DNA of 9,081 nt, taken from NCBI GenBank assembly GCA_944385595.1, contig CALWXY010000168.1, positions 1-9,081 of the forward strand, in the 5' to 3' direction. The notes below the pieces were generated by a model. The model saw nothing but the letters and a program-made list of their open reading frames with translations, did not search any database and was not told the origin of the DNA. Shown in pieces: positions 1 through 5,920 of the stretch. The stretch comes from an uncultured Oscillospiraceae bacterium (GTDB lineage: Bacteria; Bacillota; Clostridia; Oscillospirales; Oscillospiraceae). Numbering within the stretch: the first letter of the stretch is position 1; each line of letters starts with the position of its first letter. The translations under genes were made by a program, and so were the position numbers.

Positions 1-712
1 TGGCGGCGCCGGTCTCGAGGTAGTCCTCGTGCACGCCGAAGCGGCCGGAGGCCACCTGCACTATCGTGTTCTCGCCGTAGCAGTAGAAGTCCTCGTGCAG
101 GCCGCCCTCGCCGGTGTTGTAGTATATCCCCAGCTCCCGCGCCGCGCGCGCGAGGCTCGCGTGGGCATTGTAGCTTATCGAGCCGTAGCTCATGGCGGCG
201 AACATGACGGGCATACTCAGCTCAAGCTGCGGCGGCATGTCGAGCACGAGCGAGCCGTCTCTGTTGCGGCGCATCTTCTCCGGGCGGCGTCCGAGGAAGA
301 CGCGCGTCTCCATAGGCTCGCGCAGCGGGTCGATTGGCGGGTTCGTCACCTGCGAGGCGTTTATCAGCAGTCTGTCCCAGTACACCGGCTGCGGCTTGGG
401 GTTGCCCATGGACGACAGCAGTATGCCGCCGCTCGCGGCCTGCTTGTATATCTCGCGGACGGTGTCGCCGTCCCAGTTGGCGTTCTCGCGCAGCTGATTG
501 TCGGTGCGGACGATTTTGAGCGCCCGCGTCGGGCAGGCCGCAACGCAGCGCTGGCAGTTCACGCATTTAGTCTCGTCCGCGAGCATGACCCCGCCCTTTG
601 AGTCGAAGCTGTGCACCTCGTGGGAGCACTGCTTCTCGCAGATGCGGCAGCGGGTGCATCTGGCGTCGTCGCGCCGCACCTCAAAATCAGGCCATATGTA
701 ATTCATCCTCAT
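1..712 (-). CDS. Glutamate synthase FMN/ferredoxin subunit (archaeal-type GltB domain 2), partial
   Basis: The 5' part (237 codons) of the central synthase subunit of a split glutamate synthase; it continues past the left edge. The family uses ammonia channelled from the glutaminase subunit to aminate 2-oxoglutarate at an FMN site in the cytosol. Two 4Fe-4S ferredoxin motifs lie at the N-terminus: CX2CX2CX3C at residues 19-29 and CX2CX2CX3CP at 50-61. The linker GNPKPQPVYWDRLL and the family stretch ASQVTNPPIDPLREPMETR follow. The FMN-domain motifs AAMSYGS and NTGEGG (about 199-204) come next. I chose the ATG at 712, one nt after the upstream stop, because AGGGGG lies 10 nt before it; an in-frame ATG at 706 is possible but less well spaced. 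It is co-transcribed with the amidotransferase gene. The GXGXG subunit and any FAD reductase would lie outside the window. Family assignment is secure; the exact start is not. Confidence 0.93.
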   Translation of the reverse strand, partial: MRMNYIWPDFEVRRDDARCTRCRICEKQCSHEVHSFDSKGGVMLADETKCVNCQRCVAACPTRALKIVRTDNQLRENANWDGDTVREIYKQAASGGILLSSMGNPKPQPVYWDRLLINASQVTNPPIDPLREPMETRVFLGRRPEKMRRNRDGSLVLDMPPQLELSMPVMFAAMSYGSISYNAHASLARAARELGIYYNTGEGGLHEDFYCYGENTIVQVASGRFGVHEDYLETGAA

Positions 713-713
713 C

Positions 714-1802
714 TCAGTACAGCCCCCTTCCCAGACGCACGATGACCGGCTCGCCGCCGGCGGGCGCGTGGATGTTCACGGCCTCCGGCTCCATGGCGCG
801 GATGGCCGCCTCCTCGCTCGCTATGAGCACCTTGTCGTCCTTCTCGCCGACGACCATGCTCCGCAGCTTGAGCCTGTCGTTTAAGGCCATAAGCCCGCCG
901 GAGAAGCCCAGCACTATCGAAAACGGCCCCGTTATCAGAAGGCTCGGGAAGGCGCGGCGCAGAAACTCGAGCTTCTCGCGCTCGGGCGAGCGCTCTATAG
1001 TCGACCAGAACGGCGCCGCGATGACGGAGGCCAGCTCCTCGAGCGTCAGCCCCTGGCGGCGGATGAGGTAATCCGCTATATATGTGATGGCCTCGGTGTC
1101 GGTCTGGAGCGTGCACTTGTAGCCGAACATCTCTATGAAGCGGCGGTTCGCGTCGTAGGACGATATCTCGCCGTTGTGCACCACCGAGAAGTCGAGCAGC
1201 GCAAAGGGATGCGCGCCGCCCCACCAGCCGGGGGTGTTCGTCGGATAGCGGCCGTGCGCCGTCCAGCAGTAGGCCCTGTACTCGTCGAGCATGTAAAAGC
1301 GGCCGACGTCCTCGGGATAGCCCACCGCCTTGAACACGCCCATGTTCTTGCCGCTCGAGAACACATAGCAGCCGGGCATGTTGGAGTTCACATGCATGAC
1401 GAGGCGGGCTATGAACTCATTCTCGTCCAGCTGCCGCGCGGCGAGCACGGAGCGCAGCGGAGTCACGAAGTAGCGCCATATGATAGGCTCGTCGGTGATG
1501 CCCGCTGTCGTGCGCGTCGGTATGCGCTCGGATTTCACCACCTCAAGCTCGTCGTGCAGGTATCTCTCGCAGTCGGCCCTCGCGGCGCGGCTGTCGAAGA
1601 AAACGTGCAGAGCGAAAAAGTCGCGGTACTCGGGGTAGATGCCGTAGCCCGCGAAGCCGCCGCCCAGACCGTTCGAGCGGTCGTGCATGGGCTTCATGCT
1701 CTCTATTATGGCGCTGCCGGTCATGCGCTCACCGCGGCGGGAGATGACCGCCGATATGGCGCAGCCGGAGGGTATTCTCACTTGACCCTCAATTTGTCTC
1801 AT
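714..1802 (-). CDS. Glutamate synthase glutaminase subunit (class II glutamine amidotransferase, GltB domain 1)
   Basis: A 362-residue class II (Ntn-type) amidotransferase that should hydrolyse glutamine and pass ammonia to the FMN subunit encoded 1 nt downstream. The predicted nucleophile is Cys14 in IPSGCAISAV, so 13 residues would have to be cleaved off to expose it, as in other glutamate synthases. Other family features are MHDRSNGLGGGFAGYGIYPEYRD (about 39-61), HGRYPTN (183-189), HNGEIS with the oxyanion-hole Asn-Gly (209-214) and TDTEA (234-238). The ATG at 1802 is preferred: AAAGGA lies 9 nt upstream and the protein then begins MRQIEGQV. A longer reading from 1850 would start inside the loop of the leader terminator and is unlikely. 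It is the first gene of the leftward operon, transcribed from the promoter at 1883-1911 through a terminator-like leader. The absence of fused synthase domains shows that this is the split form. Confidence 0.93.
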   Translation of the reverse strand: MRQIEGQVRIPSGCAISAVISRRGERMTGSAIIESMKPMHDRSNGLGGGFAGYGIYPEYRDFFALHVFFDSRAARADCERYLHDELEVVKSERIPTRTTAGITDEPIIWRYFVTPLRSVLAARQLDENEFIARLVMHVNSNMPGCYVFSSGKNMGVFKAVGYPEDVGRFYMLDEYRAYCWTAHGRYPTNTPGWWGGAHPFALLDFSVVHNGEISSYDANRRFIEMFGYKCTLQTDTEAITYIADYLIRRQGLTLEELASVIAAPFWSTIERSPEREKLEFLRRAFPSLLITGPFSIVLGFSGGLMALNDRLKLRSMVVGEKDDKVLIASEEAAIRAMEPEAVNIHAPAGGEPVIVRLGRGLY

Positions 1803-1825
1803 GGCTCCCAATCCTTTCAGATAGT

Positions 1826-1868
1826 AAAAAAACGCCTGCCCCGGGCGCACTTAGCCCGGGGCAAACGT
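1826..1868 (-). terminator. Intrinsic terminator/attenuator in the gltB1 leader
   Basis: A perfect 10-bp stem TGCCCCGGGC/GCCCGGGGCA (1837-1846 with 1854-1863) closes a 7-nt loop. On the minus strand it extends through two G·U pairs and three Watson-Crick pairs (1864-1868 with 1832-1836), about 15 bp in all. A run of T (1832-1826) follows at once. On the plus strand no T-run follows, so it acts only leftward. It lies between the predicted transcription start and the gltB1 start codon, with no gene upstream to terminate. The placement therefore suggests attenuation or a 5' hairpin with another role. Confidence 0.75.
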
Positions 1869-1882
1869 CATTGTTTAGAAAA

Positions 1883-1911
1883 AAGATACTACAAGCCGCC
1901 GCTCTTGTCAA
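1883..1911 (-). promoter_or_regulatory. Predicted sigma-A promoter of the gltB1-gltB2 operon
   Basis: On the minus strand, a perfect -35 TTGACA (1911-1906) and a -10 TATCTT (1888-1883) are separated by 17 nt. The predicted transcription start is near 1876, which leaves a leader of about 75 nt before the ATG at 1802. The -35 box is directly preceded by CAAAGGGGATT, one arm of the inverted repeat at 1910-1964. Confidence 0.75.
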
Positions 1912-1964
1912 TCCCCTTTGAAAAATTCGCGGATTCGTCAAATTTGCTATTGACAAAGGGGATT
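1910..1964. repeat. 11-bp inverted repeat between divergent promoters (possible operator)
   Basis: AATCCCCTTTG (1910-1920) and CAAAGGGGATT (1954-1964) are perfect inverted copies with a 33-bp spacer, about 44 bp centre to centre. The left arm shares two bases with the gltB1 -35 box and otherwise lies upstream of it. The right arm shares two bases with the glnN -35 box and runs into the -35/-10 spacer. Read in the direction of each transcript the motif is the same. A regulator bound there could therefore affect the two promoters differently. Binding is inference; the repeat is visible directly. It does not match the GlnR/TnrA consensus. Confidence 0.55.
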
Positions 1965-1978
1965 TTTTGGCGTATATT
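1950..1978 (+). promoter_or_regulatory. Predicted sigma-A promoter of the glnN-amt-asnB-purF operon
   Basis: A perfect -35 TTGACA (1950-1955), a 17-nt spacer and a -10 TATATT (1973-1978) form a near-consensus promoter. The predicted start is near 1985, giving a leader of about 78 nt before the glnN ATG at 2063. The spacer carries the CAAAGGGGATT arm of the inverted repeat, a position typical of repressor operators. Confidence 0.8.
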
Positions 1979-1990
1979 ATGCCACATCAA

Positions 1991-2045
1991 GACGCCGGCG
2001 TCTCTGAGGGATAACCCTCGGTGACGCCGGCGTCCTTTTTATTTT
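1991..2045 (+). terminator. Intrinsic terminator/attenuator in the glnN leader
   Basis: The arms GACGCCGGCGTC (1991-2002 and 2023-2034) pair over 12 bp. An inner stem of C2004-G2021, T2005·G2020 and GAGGG/CCCTC closes an ATAA loop; one T/T mismatch separates the two stems. CTTTTTATTTT follows (2035-2045). Each arm is itself palindromic, so each could fold into a small 4-bp hairpin as an alternative. The structure begins about 6 nt after the predicted transcription start, so little RNA is available upstream for a classical antiterminator. It is oriented to stop rightward transcription only. Confidence 0.75.
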
Positions 2046-2062
2046 CTGAAAGGGTGACAAAA

Positions 2063-4159
2063 ATGGCAGGTATTCCTGAATATTTCGGCAGCATGGTCTT
2101 TGACGACAGAGCTATGAGAGCTCGTCTCCCCGAGAACGTATATAATTCGCTCCAACGCACGATAGTCGAGGGCAAGAAGCTCGACCTCTCCGTGGCAAAC
2201 GCCGTGGCCGGCGCCATGCGCGACTGGGCAGTTGAGAAGGGCGCTACGCATTTCACCCACTGGTTCCAACCGATGACCGGCATCACCGCCGAGAAGCACG
2301 ACAGCTTCATCGCCCCCTCACCCGACGGCGGCGTCATCATGGAGTTCTCCGGCAAGGAGCTCATAAAGGGCGAGCCCGACGCCTCCAGCTTCCCCTCCGG
2401 CGGCCTGCGCGCCACCTTCGAGGCGCGCGGCTACACCGCCTGGGACCCCACCTCCTACGCATTTATAAAGGGCACCACCCTCTGCATACCCACCGCGTTC
2501 TGCTCCTACGGCGGACACGCGCTCGATAAGAAAACCCCGCTGCTGCGCTCCATGGAGGCGCTGAGCCGCCAGGCGCTCCGCATCGTGAAGCTCTTCGGCC
2601 ACGACGACGTCCGCCGCGTGACCACCTCCGTCGGCCCCGAGCAGGAGTACTTCCTCGTCACGAAGGAGCTCTTCGACAAGCGCCCCGACCTCATCTACAC
2701 CGGCCGCACCCTCTTCGGCGCAAAGCCGCCCAAGGGTCAGGAGATGGACGACCACTACTTCGGCGTCATAAAGCCCCGCGTCGCCGAGTTCATGGCCGAC
2801 CTGAACGAGGAGCTGTGGAAGCTCGGCGTCCTCGCCAAGACCGAGCACAACGAGGTCGCCCCCGCCCAGCACGAGCTGGCCCCCATCTACACCACCACCA
2901 ACATCGCCACCGACCACAACCAGCTCACCATGGAGATTATGCAAAAGGTCGCCGCGAAGCACGGCCTCGTCTGCCTGCTGCATGAGAAGCCCTTCGCCGG
3001 CGTCAACGGCTCCGGCAAGCACAACAACTGGTCGATTGCCACCAACACCGGCGTGAACCTCCTCTCCCCCGGCGATACCCCCCACGAGAACGCCCAATTC
3101 CTGCTCTTCCTCGTCGCCGTCATCAAGGCCGTCGACGAGTATCAGGATCTGCTCCGCACCTCCGTCGCCACCGCGGGCAACGACCACCGCCTCGGCGCGA
3201 ACGAGGCGCCTCCCGCCGTCGTCTCCGTCTTCCTCGGCGACGAGCTGACCGCCATACTTGAGGCCATCGAGACCGACACGCCCTACAGCGCCGCTGAGAA
3301 GACCGTCATGAAGCTCGGCGTCCACGCCCTGCCCCGCTTCACCCGCGACACCACCGACCGCAACCGCACCTCCCCCTTCGCCTTCACCGGCAACAAGTTC
3401 GAGTTCCGTATGCTCGGCTCGTCGAACTCCATCGCCTGCGCGAACATCATGCTGAACTCCGCCGTCGCCGAGGTGCTGCAGGGCTTCGCCGACGCGCTCG
3501 AGGGCGCGAGCGACTTTGAGTCCGCCCTGCATGAGCTGATCAAAAAGACCATTGCCGAGCACAAGCGCATCATCTTCAACGGCAACGGCTACGACGACGC
3601 CTGGATCGAGGAGGCCACCAAGGTGCGCGGCCTCAGCAACCTGCGCACCACGCCCGACTGCATGCCCTGCCTGCTCGAGAAAAAGAACATGGATATGCTC
3701 ATCGGCCAAAAGGTCTACTCCGAGGCCGAGCTGCACTCCCGCTACGAAATCATGCTCGAGAACTACTGCAAGACCGTCGTCATCGAGGCGGAGACCATGC
3801 ACTCCATGGCGAGCCGCTCCATCGTCCCGGCCATAGAGGCCTACGCCGCCTCCCTCGCGCGCAGCGCCTCCGCGAAGTCCAAGGTCTGCCCCGGCGCTGC
3901 CTGCCGCTACGAGAAAAAGACCATCTCCAGACTCAGCGAGCTGGCCGACACCGTCGACGAGCGCTCCGACGAGCTTGAGCAGGCGCTCAGCGGCGTCACC
4001 GCCCTCGGCGACATCACCGCCGAGGCCAACGCCATCCGCGATGAGATCATCCCCCGCATGGCCGCCCTGCGCGCCGCCGCCGACGAGGCGGAGACCCTCA
4101 CGGCCAAAGACTACTGGCCCTTCCCGTCCTACGGCGAACTGCTGTTCGGCGTGAGGTGA
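2063..4159 (+). CDS. glnN: Glutamine synthetase type III (GlnN)
   Basis: A 698-residue glutamine synthetase of the large type III family (usually about 700 residues), which makes glutamine from glutamate, ammonia and ATP in the cytosol. The N-terminal type III region is intact (FGSMVFDD at 8-15, WAVEKGATHFTHWFQPMTGITAEKHDSF at 55-82). Catalytic-core motifs follow in order: VGPEQEYFLV (190-199, metal-binding Glu), NEVAPAQHELAPIY (263-276), NGSGKHNNWS (315-324), GNDHRLGANEAPP (372-384) and RNRTSPFAFTGNKFEFR (433-449). The C-terminal part has PDCMPCLLEKKN (531-542), followed by a charged helical tail and the ending AKDYWPFPSYGELLFGVR. The start at 2063 follows GAAAGGG by 8 nt and gives the family N-terminus MAGIPEYFGS. 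An upstream GTG at 2021 sits inside the leader terminator and is unlikely. It is the first gene of the rightward operon. No key residue is visibly missing. Confidence 0.97.
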   Translation: MAGIPEYFGSMVFDDRAMRARLPENVYNSLQRTIVEGKKLDLSVANAVAGAMRDWAVEKGATHFTHWFQPMTGITAEKHDSFIAPSPDGGVIMEFSGKELIKGEPDASSFPSGGLRATFEARGYTAWDPTSYAFIKGTTLCIPTAFCSYGGHALDKKTPLLRSMEALSRQALRIVKLFGHDDVRRVTTSVGPEQEYFLVTKELFDKRPDLIYTGRTLFGAKPPKGQEMDDHYFGVIKPRVAEFMADLNEELWKLGVLAKTEHNEVAPAQHELAPIYTTTNIATDHNQLTMEIMQKVAAKHGLVCLLHEKPFAGVNGSGKHNNWSIATNTGVNLLSPGDTPHENAQFLLFLVAVIKAVDEYQDLLRTSVATAGNDHRLGANEAPPAVVSVFLGDELTAILEAIETDTPYSAAEKTVMKLGVHALPRFTRDTTDRNRTSPFAFTGNKFEFRMLGSSNSIACANIMLNSAVAEVLQGFADALEGASDFESALHELIKKTIAEHKRIIFNGNGYDDAWIEEATKVRGLSNLRTTPDCMPCLLEKKNMDMLIGQKVYSEAELHSRYEIMLENYCKTVVIEAETMHSMASRSIVPAIEAYAASLARSASAKSKVCPGAACRYEKKTISRLSELADTVDERSDELEQALSGVTALGDITAEANAIRDEIIPRMAALRAAADEAETLTAKDYWPFPSYGELLFGVR

Positions 4160-4166
4160 GCCTCAC
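4151..4166 (+). other. Small hairpin over the glnN stop codon
   Basis: GTGAGG (4151-4156) and CCTCAC (4161-4166) form a 6-bp stem with a TGAG loop that contains the TGA stop of glnN. No U-tract follows, so it is not a terminator. It ends just before the TCTGAAAGGA ribosome binding block of the ammonium transporter gene (4167-4176). It could act in coupling or in RNA processing, or be chance. Confidence 0.3.
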
Positions 4167-4186
4167 TCTGAAAGGACTGATTTAAA

Positions 4187-5905
4187 ATGACATACAGCGC
4201 GGTAAACACCATCTGGGTGCTCCTCGGAGCAGCTCTCGTATTCTTCATGCAGGCCGGCTTCTCAATGTGCGAGGCGGGCTTCACAAGAGCTAAAAACACC
4301 GGAAATATCCTGATGAAAAACCTGATGGACTTCTGCATAGGCACGCCCTGCTTCTGGCTCTTCGGCTTCGGCATAATGTTCGGCGGCGGCTCCGCCATAA
4401 TCGGCAGCCTCGACCCGATGATCAGAGCCGACTACAGCTCCATCCTCCCCGCCGGAGTTCCCCTCTGGGCCTTCGCCATATTCCAGACGGTGTTCTGCGC
4501 CACCTCCGCCACCATAGTCTCCGGCGCAATGGCCGAGCGCACCAGGTTCTCGGCCTACTGCCTCTACAGCGCCGCCATCTCGCTCTTCATCTACCCCATA
4601 TCCGGCCACTGGATATGGGGCGGCGGCTGGCTCGCGCAGCTGGGCTTCCACGATTTCGCAGGCTCCACCTGCGTCCACATGGTCGGCGGCGTCTGCGCCC
4701 TCATCGGCGCCAAGATCCTCGGCCCCCGCATAGGCAAGTACGACGAAAAGGGCAAGCCCCGCGCCATACTCGGCCACAACCTCACCTTCGCCGCCCTCGG
4801 CGTATTCATCCTCTGGTTCTGCTGGTTCGGCTTCAACGGCGCCTCCACCGTCGGCATGGATTCCGACGAGCTGGTCGAGCGCGCGGGTCTCGTGTTCTTC
4901 AACACCAACCTCAGCGCCGCCGTCGCCTGCTGCGCCGCGCTCATCGTCACCTGGCTGCGCTACGGCAAGCCCGACGTCTCCATGACCTACAACGCCGCCC
5001 TCGCCGGGCTTGTCGGCATCACCGCCGGCTGCGACGCCGTCTCCCCCGTCGGCGCCGCAATCATGGGTCTCGTGTTCGGCATAGTCATCGTCTTTGCCGT
5101 CGAGTTCTTCGACAAGGTGCTCAAAATCGACGACCCCGTCGGCGCCATCTCCGTCCACGGCGTCTGCGGCGCGCTCGGCACCATAATGCTCGGCCTCTTC
5201 GCCACCGGCGTCTCCACCGAGAAGGGTCTCTTCTACGGCGGCGGCACGCACTTCCTCGGCGTGCAGGCGCTCGGCGTCGTCTCCGTCGCGGCCTACGTCG
5301 CCGTCATCATCACCGCCGTGTTCCTGCTTCTCAAGCACACCATCGGCCTGCGCGCCAGCGCCGCCGACGAGATTGCCGGTCTCGACATCTCCGAGCACGG
5401 CCTGCTCACCGCCTACGCCGGCTTCGCCACCACGCCGGAGAGCTTCGTCGACCCCGCGTTCAGCGAGGCCATCACCGGCGACGTGCCCGCGAGCGAGGCT
5501 GTGCCGGTGCAGGTCCGCACCGAGCCCGCCCCCGCGAGGGCCGACGGCCACAAGTTCACCAAAGTCGAGATTGTCTGCCGCGAGTCGCGCTTCGAGGCGC
5601 TCAAGAGCGCCCTCATGGGCATAGGCATCACCGGCATGACCGTCTCGCACGTCCTCGGCTGCGGCGCTCAGAAGGGTCGGCCCGAGTACTACCGCGGCGT
5701 CCAGATCGAGGCGACGCTGCTGCCCAAGATTCAGGTCGACATAGTCGTCAGCGCCGTGCCGGTGCGCTCCGTCATAGAGACGGCCAAAAAGGTGCTCTAC
5801 ACCGGCCACATAGGCGACGGCAAGATCTTCGTCTACGACGTCGAGAACGTCGTGAAGGTCCGCACCGGCGAGGAGGGCTACGACGCGCTCCAGGACGTCG
5901 AATAA
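4187..5905 (+). CDS. Ammonium transporter fused to a P-II signalling domain (Amt-GlnK fusion)
   Basis: A 572-residue fusion. Residues 1 to about 405 form an Amt/Rh ammonium channel in the cytoplasmic membrane; about 456-572 form a P-II domain, with a Pro/Ala/Glu-rich linker between. Channel motifs match E. coli AmtB: gate Phe103 and Phe216, Trp144 (WGGG), DFAGSTCVH with Asp156 and His164, Ser220, ISVHG with the second pore His324, and GLDISEHG (398-405). In the P-II part, Gln495-Lys496 (AQKG), the T-loop YRG (502-504), the ATP-loop TGHIGDGKIFV (539-549) and RTGEE (559-563) are conserved. Taking E. coli GlnK numbering plus 456, pore-plugging Arg47 is kept as Arg503, but uridylylated Tyr51 is Ile507 and cyanobacterial Ser49 is Val505. 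The usual 11-helix topology would put the C-terminus in the cytosol, which suits P-II gating in cis. AAAGGA lies 10 nt before the ATG; the gap from glnN is 27 nt. Confidence 0.95.
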   Translation: MTYSAVNTIWVLLGAALVFFMQAGFSMCEAGFTRAKNTGNILMKNLMDFCIGTPCFWLFGFGIMFGGGSAIIGSLDPMIRADYSSILPAGVPLWAFAIFQTVFCATSATIVSGAMAERTRFSAYCLYSAAISLFIYPISGHWIWGGGWLAQLGFHDFAGSTCVHMVGGVCALIGAKILGPRIGKYDEKGKPRAILGHNLTFAALGVFILWFCWFGFNGASTVGMDSDELVERAGLVFFNTNLSAAVACCAALIVTWLRYGKPDVSMTYNAALAGLVGITAGCDAVSPVGAAIMGLVFGIVIVFAVEFFDKVLKIDDPVGAISVHGVCGALGTIMLGLFATGVSTEKGLFYGGGTHFLGVQALGVVSVAAYVAVIITAVFLLLKHTIGLRASAADEIAGLDISEHGLLTAYAGFATTPESFVDPAFSEAITGDVPASEAVPVQVRTEPAPARADGHKFTKVEIVCRESRFEALKSALMGIGITGMTVSHVLGCGAQKGRPEYYRGVQIEATLLPKIQVDIVVSAVPVRSVIETAKKVLYTGHIGDGKIFVYDVENVVKVRTGEEGYDALQDVE

Positions 5906-5920
5906 CAGGAGGTTTTCACT

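Noticed and set aside
1803..1850. Longer N-terminus for the glutaminase subunit starting at 1850
   Set aside because: The start would lie in the leader terminator loop, the extra 16 residues fit no family feature, and the ATG at 1802 has a well-spaced AAAGGA.
1876..1985. Glutamine riboswitch or T-box in the divergent leaders
   Set aside because: The predicted starts leave only about 6-10 nt of RNA before each hairpin, too little for either element, and no T-box core sequence is visible.
1991..2045. ANTAR-type antitermination target in the leaders
   Set aside because: That element needs paired stem-loops with hexanucleotide loops carrying A at position 1 and G at position 4. The loops here are ATAA and a 7-mer TAAGTGC, with a single stem each.
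2021..2062. GTG start 14 codons upstream of the glnN ATG
   Set aside because: It falls in the terminator stem and has no ribosome binding site; the family N-terminus begins at 2063.
2318..3802. Long open frame antisense to glnN, rich in Gly, Val, Asp and Glu
   Set aside because: It is the complement of a highly conserved enzyme; GC-biased third positions suppress stops on the opposite strand. No family motif and no ribosome binding site support it.
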